DNA of 64,000 nucleotides, taken from Corythucha ciliata. Its lineage: Eukaryota; Arthropoda; Insecta; Hemiptera; Tingidae. The notes under the pieces were generated by a model. That model was given only the letters and a program-made list of their open reading frames with translations, ran no database searches and was not told where the DNA came from. The first letter of the stretch is position 1. Every line of letters begins with the position of its first letter. Below, in pieces: positions 51,301 to 59,949 of the stretch. The DNA lies in the NCBI GenBank assembly GCA_038030265.1, contig CM075938.1, positions 53,437,189 to 53,501,188 of the forward strand. Reading direction: 5' to 3'. A program made the translations under genes and the position numbers.

Positions 51301-54300
51301 TTCACGACTAAACTGATGATTTTACGCTAAAACTGACTGGTTTCCACTATAACTGACAAGCGATAGTTTGATAACATACTGGCGATTTTACCTCAAAATT
51401 AAAGGCAAAATTGAATATTTTACCACAAGTTTGAAGATTTCAGCGCAAAAAAGGATATTTTACCACAAAACTCGAAAATTTTAGATTTTTGTAGAGGGCG
51501 AAATTCCATAAATTGGTTTTCTGTACTGTGAAATTTACCCCCCCCCCCATTCCTCGTAAACTGATTGAACAACCTGAATGAGGTCAGAAACTGTGCATTT
51601 ATACTACCAAAACCTCGAACGTTTCCCTAAGAAATCAATCAACACAACAAAGGATGACCGGATGACAAGCGGATTTGGCCCAATTTCCTCCATGTTTAAG
51701 CCTATTGGGATAAAATTTCACTTTCTTTTGCGAAAGTGTCATTCTCTGAGTCATAATTGACTGTTTTTACACATTGAAAGGCTACACAGACAGACAGTCA
51801 GTGTCGCCCCCCCTCAAGGGGTTATTTTTATTATTATGCGGTGGGGCCGCACCCAGCTTAGCCGAGCCCGAAGCGCTTAAGCCGTTCCCGGCTCATAACG
51901 CCATGCACTTAGTGTCGGACTCGGAAAAGCCTAATGTGGATCCGCAAACCTATCTACGGCATTCACAAACTGAAGGACTCGGAACCCCCTCGGCCCTCGA
52001 GAATGTGATGCCTGGCAACCTATCTGTCCCGAAAATGAGGAAACGAGTAGCCGCATACCTCTCACACTCCCCTACAAAGTGCATAGCCGATTCCTCTTCC
52101 AAGTGTCGGGGCTGCCACCATTCTCATTACGTGGAGGTGCTTACGTAGCGCATAGTGGCCTGTAAACATCCCTTCAACTCTCCGCATGCTGCCTCTACTT
52201 AGTGATAGCAGCCACATCGTCGCCTCCCTGTCTCATTCCCGAATGCACGCCCTCGCTTGCCGACAGGCTGATAGGCTATTCCAACTCCTGGCGGCCTCCC
52301 TATCTGGGCTCTCCCCACTGTCTTGGAGACCGCAATAATCGGCTCAGGTCCCCATACTTCTTTATTTGCCCCCTGTTTCGCCATTTCATCAGCTTTCTCA
52401 TTCCCCTCGTATCCCCTGTGTCCAGGGATCCACGCGAGGGTCACTTCATTACCCATTCCCTGTAGCCTTGTGATGCCCCGCCGACAGTCCGCAACCAAGG
52501 CCAACTCTACACCGGCCCGGCCCCCAGGGCTGCGCGGCTGTCCGCGTAGATCACCACTTCCCTAAACCTCACATACTTCCTAATTAGCTCAAGGACACGA
52601 CCTCTACCTGAAAAACCGTGGCCAACTTTCCTAGGGGCCTACAGTCCCCACTTTCAAACTCCGGTATCCAGAACCCAGATCCTGTCATTCCCGATTCCAA
52701 CTTAGACCCATCCGTGAAGCAATTCATGGTTCCCTCTAGCACCCTGAATTCCTCTCTCGTACTAACTCGAATCCGTATCTTCCTTCCCAAGTCCAATCGC
52801 TTCACGGTTTTGTCGCTCCTTATCCAGGTGGCAGGCGCCACCCTCTGGAGTTCCATCGCTACTTCCCTGTGTCCCAAATCTCTCCCCTAACCGCCCATTT
52901 CCCATGGACTTGAAAACCCATAACATGTTTCCATTGCGCGCATCTTGACCTCCAAATATAGGGGTCGCAGCCGAAGCAACATTTCCACCGCTGCCGTTGG
53001 AGTCGTCCTGAAGGCCCCCAGAGTAGCCAGACAGGCCAGACGCTGGACCCTGCCGAGCAACTCCCGCCCCCAGGACCACTCCACCAAGCCAAAGCGCCAT
53101 ACAATATTCTGGGCCTAATTATACCTGTGGTTAACCACAACATCCCCCAGGTACTCCTCACTACTCGCCTACATTGATGAAATGTCCTTACCGCTCGTTT
53201 ACACACAAATGTCCACGTGGGTCCCTCCACGACAGTTTACCGATCAGGATCACCCCCAAATATTTAGCTTCTGTCACCCTTTCTATTTCCCCCAAGGGGT
53301 TACACCACTGTCGATGGGGAGGTAAATCGAAAATCGGGATTTAGAGGGTAAAATGTTAGTTTTCATTCTGCCATTCTGTTTCTAGGATAAAATTGACTTC
53401 TTTTAGTCGGAAAAGTCAAATTGTAGGAACGACTTGACAGATTCCAGTCCAATTATGCGCGGTCACCGGGGTGACATGGACAATTTGACTCTTATTGTCG
53501 TGTATCAAGGCAAAACTACCCTTTTCTGCGTTTGATAGCCACTTTAAAGACCTGTTTTAGGGCTTCTGTGAAGAAAAATTACATTTCTCTAGCAATACCA
53601 AAAAAATGCTTATGCAAATAAACATAATTCATTCATTCATTCAAAATTACATTTTGTTGGGGCCGCAACAAGAGTGAATAATTCGATGGCGACCCTGTCG
53701 GATTTTGTAATTTTCGGTGGTATCTAGGGGTGGACAGCTGCCCCTCTAAGGCTACTCTTTCGAGCCTAGGAGAGGGCAACTGCCTCCCCTTCTGTCTACG
53801 CCCATGGTACCGAACCCAATTTTTCCGGGTTGGCTCCGTTTGAACAAATACAAAATAATATTTAAATAAATATTTGTTCAAAGATATTGTTTCAAGATAT
53901 GTGCTCCATTAAAAACCACATTTTGCTGGGCTGGCTCACTCAAAAAAACTATTTTCGCAGGGTTAGCTGCGAATCAAAGACAAAATCGCGGCTTTAGATC
54001 TTTTAAGCTCCAATTTTGGCGGATCTATATTATTATGATTTGCGACTAATTGGTTTATCGTTCAGTTTGATTGGAGAGGGGGCACACCTTCATTTTGTTT
54101 AGGGGGGTGGCTATTAGCTCCCCCCCCCCTTATGGGCAGCCCTGCAACGGACCAAAACGTTAACTCCATTTCGTTTATCCTTTACTGAAATTTGAAGCTC
54201 CGTTAGTAACGGAGTAAAGGGGCCCGTACACGTACAATAAATATTGCGCAAACTAGGGGTTGTACAATAAAATTGAACGTTTGTGGGTTGTATTGATGGG

Positions 54301-55543
54301 TTGCACAATATAATGTACAACTCATTTTTATTCTGTAAACATCTGGAAACAAAATATTTCGCAAACTAGTTTGTGCAATAGTATTGTGCGTCTATGGACC
54401 CCTTAACACTTGTGTTACTGCCCAGTGGCCAGCTGTGTACACTACACGATCCTTCTTCTATGGACGTTTCGAGTCAATTCAAATAATTATCATTGATCTT
54501 TGCATGTGAATTCGCTGAGTAGCTTGACAAATTACAACCGTAGGCCATTCACATATTGCGAAAGAGAATGGTATTGGGAACAAGAGCCCCCCCCCCCTTC
54601 TTAAAACTCCCACAAACATTGAAGATGATGATGACGAGTGCTCCCGGAAGTTGAAAAAGGCACCGTCATGAGCACATTTAAGTGTAGTAATTAGCATCCC
54701 CTCTACTGTTTCTACAAGCAATTACTATAATACTATAATCCCCTCTTTCCTTTCCTTCCAACTTGCATGCCTGAGTCGGGTACGTTTACTAACACCCCAG
54801 TGCAATTGCACTATCCGAATTGTTCTACAAGCCTTAGGTACTGGAAAAAATATTAATGACGCCCCCCCCCCCGTGCTCTAAAATGTGTATAGATTGATAC
54901 ACACACAAAAAAAACTATGAAAAGCAAGATTCTGCTCCGATTAAAACCTAGCTCTATCTGATCGTGAAAATTGTGTAACAAATAACAAGAAAAAAAAATC
55001 AACAAACAAAAGGAGCGTTTCGTAACGTGTAGAATAGGGAACGTCTACTCACTCTGGATCTTGAACTTCTTTCTCGTTCAAAATCGCCAACATGTCTTGA
55101 CCTTTTAAACATAGCGGCGCTTTTTTCTCGGCATCGTTGAAAGCTACGATCATATACTCGACCTGAAAATTGAAAAGAATAATATAAGCCGTTGTATTAT
55201 ACGAATAGCGAGCCATTTTAAAGAAGTTCAAGGTAATTTGACGGTGATTCACCGTACTTTTGAATAAACACAGACATGAAAACAAAGCATTAATGAGGGT
55301 TTTTGCTTTGAATGTCAACACAACGTTCGACTGCGATCTGCTACAAATTGGGGAAGGGACGACTTTGAGTGTGATTAATTGTTTGGAACTCACCTCATCA
55401 CCCCATTTTAAACAGTCGCCCTGACGGTCCTTTAAACGGTGGTACAAATTAATGAACTGAACGATTCCTTCGCGACGAACGTGATCCGCCAACTCTTTGG
55501 TTTTCTCCCAGCTCAACGGAGTCCCTTCACTCAATAGGCCCAT
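39343..55543 (-). CDS. GCLC: Glutamate-cysteine ligase catalytic subunit (12 exons)
   Basis: Exons: 55394-55543, 55053-55162, 46579-46764, 46319-46491, 46099-46253, 45965-46027, 45665-45861, 45434-45602, 45176-45373, 44944-45105, 39757-39938, 39343-39535. All introns are GT-AG and every phase agrees, giving 645 codons; the human protein has 637. The enzyme is cytosolic and joins glutamate to cysteine using ATP, the rate-limiting first step of glutathione synthesis. Family motifs are present in order: [12 protein letters not shown] and KWGDEVEYM at the start, [12 protein letters not shown] (from 101), [10 protein letters not shown] (191-200), [30 protein letters not shown] in exon 7, [29 protein letters not shown] in exon 9, and [12 protein letters not shown] near the end. 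No catalytic segment is missing. The start sits in a favourable AAAATGG context. Introns 2 and 10 are inflated by transposons. Confidence 0.96.
40340..40635. repeat. Family G array, forward
   Basis: AACCCAATTTTGCGAAGTTT-like units with TTTAGCTCACTGAAAA links. Confidence 0.65.
40697..40898 (+). mobile_element. MITE unit 1 of a four-copy cluster
   Basis: The 202-bp unit begins CTAGTGGTAAGGAACCT and ends with the complement of CTAGTGATAGAGAACCT (14 of 17 matching), so these are its TIRs. The interior includes ACGCATACGGCGCCATGTTC and a run of CATCAACAAAAGGTGG. Non-coding. Confidence 0.8.
40896..41036 (-). mobile_element. MITE unit 2, inverted, internally deleted
   Basis: Reverse-oriented copy sharing CTAG with unit 1. 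About 60 bp next to the AGAGAACCTATA end are missing. Units 1 and 2 together form a long near-perfect hairpin. Confidence 0.8.
41033..41233 (-). mobile_element. MITE unit 3, inverted, full length
   Basis: Reverse copy with the segment that unit 2 lacks, ending GGTTCCTTATCAG. It abuts unit 2 head to tail and unit 4 head to head. Confidence 0.8.
41236..42537 (+). mobile_element. MITE unit 4, split by a piggyBac-like insertion
   Basis: The unit reads ATAAGGAACCTTTAA up to 41,256 and resumes TTAAAGACGAGTAGACGC at 42,351. Removing the insert and one TTAA restores the sequence seen in units 1-3. The right end is GGTTCTCTACCCACTAG. Confidence 0.85.
41257..42350. mobile_element. Non-autonomous piggyBac-like element, 1,094 bp
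   Basis: The ends are CCCTTTAAG and CTTAAAGGG, flanked on each side by TTAA (41253-41256 and 42351-42354). This is the hallmark insertion site and duplication of the piggyBac superfamily. Subterminal TGGACACC/GGTGTCCA words occur in inverted orientation near both ends, with further GGACAC copies inside. There is no transposase-sized ORF, so it needs a transposase in trans. Confidence 0.85.
42540..43360. repeat. Family A array with two orientation switches
   Basis: Units read reverse (GTAAAATCGTCAGTTTTGGG-like) to about 42,940, forward (CCAAAACTGACGATTTTACC-like) to about 43,220, then reverse again. Confidence 0.8.
43360..43700. repeat. Family F array, forward
   Basis: GCGCTTTTCTTGAATTCTAT, AATTAGGTATTTTTTCGCTT and similar units directly following family A. 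Confidence 0.75.
43926..44830. other. GC-rich unclassified insert in GCLC intron 10
   Basis: Base composition is much more GC-rich than the surroundings. Overlapping minus-strand ORFs (for example 44071-44403) have no stop for about 110 codons but no domain I recognise. It is probably a decayed retroelement segment or an element-captured sequence. C-runs lie at 44280-44291 and 44745-44754. Confidence 0.4.
46885..47090. repeat. Family F array, reverse
   Basis: Units of GCGGCTAAAATTGAGAAGGCGC type. Confidence 0.7.
47132..48309. mobile_element. CAGGGGCGTAGCCAG element, copy 1 (1.2 kb)
   Basis: Left end CAGGGGCGTAGCCAG, right end CTGGCTACG after a CTACCCCTGCCCCTC subterminal segment. The outer left 300 bp are clearly homologous to copy 2 (for example GATGTTCTAGGGACCC and GGCACTCAAATA in the same order). 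The interior holds a short family A array (47,470-47,780) and then a short family B block. It encodes no protein. Confidence 0.75.
48530..49065. repeat. Family E array, reverse
   Basis: GAAATTCAAGTTTCAGGGCT-like and AAATTGCAAATTTTG-like units. Confidence 0.7.
49248..50830. mobile_element. DNA transposon with about 220-bp inverted repeats
   Basis: Both ends start CCAGTAAAATAAG. The arms 49,248-49,470 and 50,605-50,830 align as inverted repeats with shared blocks such as TTGCAATAATTAGGGTAGAT, GTGTTCAAATT and ATCGGGATCA or CTCGGGATCA. The 1.1-kb interior carries a minus-strand cysteine-rich remnant. Target duplication is not clear. The long TIR plus a Cys-rich ORF points to a decayed autonomous element, but the superfamily is not assigned. 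Confidence 0.8.
50230..50360 (-). pseudogene. Decayed transposon ORF, cysteine-rich (CXC-like) domain
   Basis: The minus strand reads [20 protein letters not shown], then [12 protein letters not shown]. This is a regular C-x-C-x3-C-x5-C spacing followed by C-x2-C-x4-C, seen in Cys-rich proteins of many arthropod transposons and similar to Tesmin/TSO1 CXC domains. Stop codons lie just upstream (M-F-stop-stop), and one Cys expected after LK is Phe. It is therefore a broken copy inside the long-TIR element. Confidence 0.6.
51110..51490. repeat. Family G (reverse) then family A (forward) arrays
   Basis: AAATAGCCGAACCCACGAAA-like units, then CCCGAAACTGACGATTTTCA-like units. This G-to-A module lies inside copy 3, as A-to-B lies inside copies 1 and 2. 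Confidence 0.7.
51795..53340 (-). pseudogene. R1/I-like LINE 3' part: RT C-terminus, RNase H, zinc knuckle
   Basis: On the minus strand, KYLGVIL and [10 protein letters not shown] (about 53,230-53,270) begin the RT C-terminal part, followed by [14 protein letters not shown] and [16 protein letters not shown] ribonuclease H stretch [20 protein letters not shown] ends with the catalytic-site ADE (about 52,400). Further on is a decayed cysteine/histidine C-terminal segment ([18 protein letters not shown]), then a 3' end with ATAATAATAAAAATAA. Several frameshifts and stops divide it, so it is dead. The RNase H domain places it with R1/LOA/I-type LINEs rather than plain jockey. Confidence 0.85.
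53820..54035. repeat. Family G array, forward
   Basis: Units such as CCCAATTTTTCCGGGTTGGC and CATTTTGCTGGGCTGGCTCA. Confidence 0.6.
54198..54214. repeat. Short hairpin CTCCGTTAGTAACGGAG
   Basis: Two 8-bp arms around a single G, immediately left of the MITE at 54,219. Confidence 0.8.
54219..54402. mobile_element. Palindromic MITE, about 184 bp
   Basis: Left arm GGGGCCCGTACACGTACAAT continues to TTGCGCAAACT. The right arm is complementary as TTGTGCAATA, TTGTGCGTCTATGGACCCC. The flanks GTAAAG and CTTAAC hint at a TTAA-like target, but the duplication is not exact. Internal TTGTACAATA words repeat. Confidence 0.7.
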
Positions 55544-55740
55544 TTTTTGAGGGGATGTACACTCGGTCGGTCGCTCTTCGGGGTCGGATGTTTTCGTTTA
55601 AATTTTCCAGGCGACACCCTCGACCCTCTGACGTAAACGCGGAAAAATGAAGCGATTTAACAAACGGTTAACAATAATTTTTATTCCCAACCCCAACCGA
55701 CTCGAAACGAGCAATTCAAGTGCCGACCTGTGACTGCGAT
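55544..55740 (-). promoter_or_regulatory. GCLC 5'UTR / promoter region
   Basis: This is the sequence immediately upstream of the GCLC start. A CRE/AP-1-like TGACGTAA lies at 55629-55636. I looked for the CncC/Nrf2 antioxidant element TGACnnnGC and did not find a perfect copy here. No TATA box is evident. Transcription start unknown. Confidence 0.4.
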
Positions 55741-55744
55741 TGAT

Positions 55745-56260
55745 AAAGCGAATGAATGGGCTGCTGATTACAAGAAAACCTCCCTCTACCCTTTATCCCC
55801 TCCACAGTGTGAATGTTCACGCTGCTGTTGTGCTGTCAAAAAGCGATACGAATGCGATAGTGAGAAAAGAAAACATAAAATTAGCTTGAAGTGTTTTTTT
55901 TTTATTTTAGTTACTATTCATTTTTGCAATAAAACGTAGGATTGAGGTAAGTCCCGATTGGAGTAATGTTCAATAGAATGTACCTCCCGTCGGTTTCATA
56001 AAATTGTGATTTATTAATATTTACATAGCGCAAATTGTGACTTTGATGAAATTTCAATGAAAATTGATAGTTTGACGTTGAAAATGCTCTGATGCTAGTG
56101 TAAGCAGTAATGCACAACCAATAACTAAATATCATGGTTTTGAGTCCCAAAAAATTATGTATCTAGGGATTGCCTGTCTCCGGCTTTTGACTAGACCCGG
56201 AGCCCGAACTTCGTAACCAGATGGAACAATTCATTGTGAAACGTTGACTTCGATTTATTC
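55745..56260. other. Non-coding between GCLC and an ORF fragment
   Basis: AT-rich. A short plus-strand ORF (55,730-55,939) has clustered Cys codons but no recognised domain. Nothing else supported. Confidence 0.4.
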
Positions 56261-56261
56261 G

Positions 56262-56590
56262 TTATTCAAATAAGAAAGGGTGTCCACACTGTTCTGCCGC
56301 GATTAGAATGGTGAGCTGGACTGTGTCCACCATGCCAAACTGACTCCAGTCAGTGGCCTCATGCCTGGACGAAGAGCCCAGTCCGTCCACGTCATCTCTC
56401 AAAAATATCTTTTGTGGTGCGAGGAGGGTGGAAAGGTTCTTCAACTGTGAAACCAGCTCGATATTCTTTAAACGGCTGGACTGGAGATCCTGGGTGCTGA
56501 GGAACTCAAGTAGGCATCACCTAAGGCACATCCAGGCGCGAATCCAATGAGGGGGCTATCGCCTCTATCGAAATCCCAGGTTCCGCCTCC
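56262..56590 (-). pseudogene. Unidentified ORF fragment with adjacent AATAAA
   Basis: The minus strand encodes a well-mixed, non-repetitive peptide including FLSTQDLQSSRLKNIELVSQ, RDDVDGLGSSSRHEATDW and QLTILIAAEQCGHPFLFE, then stop. AATAAA follows 4 nt after the stop (56253-56258). Upstream, another frame reads EEAEPGISIEAIAPSLDSRL before a stop, suggesting one frameshift. It resembles a C-terminal exon or a decayed copy of a real protein, host or transposon. I do not recognise the family. Confidence 0.35.
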
Positions 56591-56632
56591 TCCTTACTGG
56601 TAATTTTATTAGACTTACTCCACATGATAAGC

Positions 56633-57085
56633 CAGTGGTGGATCTAGGATTTTATCATGGGAGGGGTTCTGTACCATAAATCCGCTTTTGCGGAAAATGC
56701 GAATTAACGCTTTTTCTCAATTTTTAGCAGCGGATAAGCTCATAAACCCAATTAACTCTCTCTTTTTTTTCTGAGTTTTAGCTATACAAACTGTGTAGGA
56801 ACAAATAATTGGCGTTTTCTCTTCTTTTTTTGCAATTATTCGCCGCGACCTAAGTGTTTTTTCTCAATTTTAGTCGCGCCTTGGATCCATATTTCCTCAA
56901 GTGAGGGGCTTGGCTTCGCTCTGCAATGGTAGAGCGAAAAAAAATGGTTTGACAGCCATTCACTGCCTAAAAACAGCTAAACTTGCTATTCCCTCCGTAA
57001 AAACGGCTAAACTGAATATTTATGCCCTAAAAATGGGTAATTAGGTGTCTACGTAAAAATAGCCAAAATGACTTCGATTTTTATG
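56633..57085. repeat. CAGTGGTGGATCTAG end with family F and reverse B blocks
   Basis: Begins with a hAT-like CAGTGGTGGATC word, continues with family F units (56,690-56,900) and ends with reverse family B units (56,940-57,080). Confidence 0.55.
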
Positions 57086-57589
57086 AGTGAGGACGGTTGA
57101 AATAGCTGGTCCATGCTCAACAGATCGAAACGCGTGGATACTCTTAGAAAGAATGGACATGGCTACCCTAATTCTGGGACGAGAGGAACCTGCGCACTAC
57201 TACAACTGAATTTAGAGGTGGCAAGGATTTCGTAAGGTGTAACGGTGACCGTTTTGAACACTTGAAGTCAGGGGCGTAGCCAGCCCTTCACCCAGGGGTG
57301 GGCAGAATACGTCGGATGTTCTAGGGACCCCAGCAAAAGAACTACAGCACAGGGACAGCAGAAGAAAGATCCCCGGAAATTGAGTTTTCACACTAAGGCT
57401 CGTAACCCATGAAAAACTAACATAATCGTTGAGATACTGTCGGTTTTAGTATCTTATTGCTGATTTCCTATCCAAAAACTGACAATGTTTCCCCCGGAAA
57501 TCGATACTTTTAGAAAATGGGCTTGGCACTCAAATACATACTGAGTGTCCGACTTTTCATCAACATTTTGTAAAACTCTAACATTTCTT

Positions 57590-58095
57590 AACAAAATATC
57601 GATTTTAACTCAGAACTGACGTTTTTTCAAAGCTAAAACTGAAGATTTGCATATACATATAACTGAATATTTTACTTCAATACTGACGATTTTACGCCAA
57701 AGCAGAAGTGTTTACGCCTAAACTAAAGATTTTACACCGCAACTGGCAATTTTAAAACCCAAGGCTTTACTGAAAAAAAAAAAACTGATTATTTCACCCT
57801 AAAACTGAAGGGTTTAACCCAAACTGATGAAAAACGAATGATCTTACCTAAACCGACCATTCTGCATTAAAAACTGCCGATTTTATCTCTCAAGTGGAGA
57901 TTTTACTCAAAAAAACGTACAATTTCTCGCCAAAGCTGTCATGTTACCCCCCCCTCCTCCTCGCCAAATGAAGATGTCACTGCAAAAACTGGCGATTTCA
58001 CTCCAAAACCAAATTTGACGGTTTTACCTCGAAACAGGCAATTTTATAACACAACTGACGAGTTTGGACCCAAAATTAAAGCTCATTCAGTTTGG
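57590..58095. repeat. Family A array inside copy 2
   Basis: AAACTGACGATTTTACGCCA-like units, same order and orientation as in copy 1. Confidence 0.8.
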
Positions 58096-58099
58096 CTAC

Positions 58100-59645
58100 G
58101 TTTAGTGCATGAATCGTCTGAAGTTTCAAGACCCATTATTTACCATTTTCCATTGCTCGGAGGCTCAGTTAGGCAATATAGGAATGTTAAATTTCGCCAT
58201 TTCTCGGGCACGAATGGTTTGTTTAGCCACTAGGGCGTGATTAGCCAGGCTCCAGGCAAGCAATTTTATAGCACGACAGTGGTCAGTTTATCAAGTCCTT
58301 CAGGCTGCAGGTAACCAATGCTGGTGATGGAATGGGGGGGGGGGTCAGCCAATTGGTGATGTGGGGACGGCCCATGCTCAAATGCGTAAACACCAGTGGT
58401 CAGCTCGCCGGTTTAAGTCGCGAATAGCCATGTTTGGCCATTTTTTACTTTGTCGAGCAAATAGCCATTTTTTGAAAGGCACAAATCGTCATTTGCACCA
58501 TCTGAAGCCTCTGTGAAGGGCGCAAATTATCAGTTTGACAATTTATAAAGCGTTAATTAATAATAGTATGCCATGTTCCCCGCCAATTTAGAGCCTGAAC
58601 CGTCAGTTTTGCCTTTTCATAGAGTACGAACAGTCAGTTTGCCATTTCTAGTGCGCAAATGGAGAAATAGCCAGTATGAAATTTTAATGGCACGAATAGT
58701 CAGATTTCCCATTTAAGGGTCCGAATGGCCAGTTTTGCCGTTTCTAGAGCAGGAATTGCCAGTTTAGCCATTTTTTAGAGCGAGAATGGCCAGCTCAATC
58801 ATTTTCTGGGCGCGCAAGGTCAGTTTGGTCATTTTTAAGCGCGGGAATTGCCTGTTTAGGCATAATCAAGGCGCTAATAAATCGCCCATTTAGCTGTTTT
58901 CAGGCACATAGGGTCAGTTTTGACGATTTCAGGGCTTGAATAGCCATAATTGTCATTTTTAGGGCACATAGAGTCAGTTTTCCCTGTTATAGGCGCGAAT
59001 AAAAACCCCCAAGCCAAGCCAAGGTGAGAACGGTCAGCTTGGCCATTTACGGCGCTCGAATGGCCGATTTTGCCATTTTCAGGGCCGGAGTCACCTGTTC
59101 AGGCATTTTAGAGCGCGATTCGTCAGTTTATCCATTTTTAGTACTCGTAAAGTCAGTTTTAGCAATTTTTAGGGTTCAAAACTTCAAATAGTCCATCAAG
59201 CGAAGGCCATGGAAGTTTGACCACTCCAAGATTGTCGATTTTCCCATTTTCAGGGCAGGAATAATTTTTGTAGGCATTACCAGGGCGCGTGAAGTAATTT
59301 TGGCCGTTTTCAGGACCTCGAAAATTAGTCCGTCAAGCCAAAAGCGAGTATTTGGCCACATTAGTCACGAGAATGGTCAGTTTGGCCATTTTTAGCGCGC
59401 CAATGGTCGATTTAGCTACTTTCGAAGCGCGAATATTGATCTTTTCAGGCATTTTTAGAAGTTCAATCGCCAGTTTAGCTATTTTTAGGGCGCGTCAAGT
59501 CAATTTACCCATTTTCAAATTCGAATAGTCGGTTTTGTATTTTTGGGCGCGAGTTTAGTTAGTTTATAGTACCGTTTTTATTGTGGGAATAGCTAATTTT
59601 AACTACTTTCAGGCAGCGAATGGCTGTCAAGCCATTTTTCTAGTA
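58100..59645. repeat. Family B array inside copy 2
   Basis: About fifty diverged GCGAATCGTCAGTTTAGCCA-like units. The corresponding block in copy 1 is about 0.2 kb. Confidence 0.85.
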
Positions 59646-59949
59646 GATGGAAGCACACCATTTCTCTAGCCTGTCCCTTGGCAAATCCTGAATCCGCGTC
59701 GGTCTGCGAAAGTGTTATTTTATGACGCAAAAACGGCGAAATTGGTATCTGCATATTACGTCACCCTTGCGAAATTCGTGAAATTGATTTTTTAATAGCG
59801 AAACCCGGGAAATGATTTTTTTAGGGAGCACCGATTAAACACAATGTGATTGTCATGAAGGATTTACACTTCCAGAATGTATTTAGGGGTGGGCAACTGC
59901 CCCACTAAATCTGCGCTTTCGAGAGGGCAGCTGCCTATCCCTGCCCCCT

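Larger units (their letters stand above)
51000..53806. mobile_element. CAGGGGCGTAGCCAG element, copy 3, with nested LINE
   Basis: Left end CAGGGGCGTAGCCAG at 51,000. The right-end segment at 53,720-53,806 (CTAGGGGTGGACAGCTGCCC, then TCTGTCTACGCCC) matches the right ends of copies 1 and 2. Family G and A arrays lie inside on the left (51.1-51.5 kb) and an R1-like LINE fragment occupies 51.8-53.3 kb. I infer a single element interrupted by the LINE. Confidence 0.5.
46765..55052 (-). other. GCLC intron 2, transposon-filled (8.3 kb)
   Basis: Contains, in plus-strand order: a family F array, a CAGGGGCGTAGCCAG element (47,132-48,309), a family E array, a 1.58-kb long-TIR transposon, a second CAGGGGCGTAGCCAG-type element with an internal R1-like LINE (51,000-53,806), and a palindromic MITE (54,219-54,402). 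The GCLC splice sites at both ends are intact. Confidence 0.8.

Noticed and set aside
52202..52890. Plus-strand ORFs opposite the LINE
   Set aside because: They are shadows of the minus-strand RNase H and RT frames.
55544..55750. Antioxidant response element upstream of GCLC
   Set aside because: Expected from the biology of GCLC, but no perfect TGACnnnGC was found; only a TGACGTAA was recorded.
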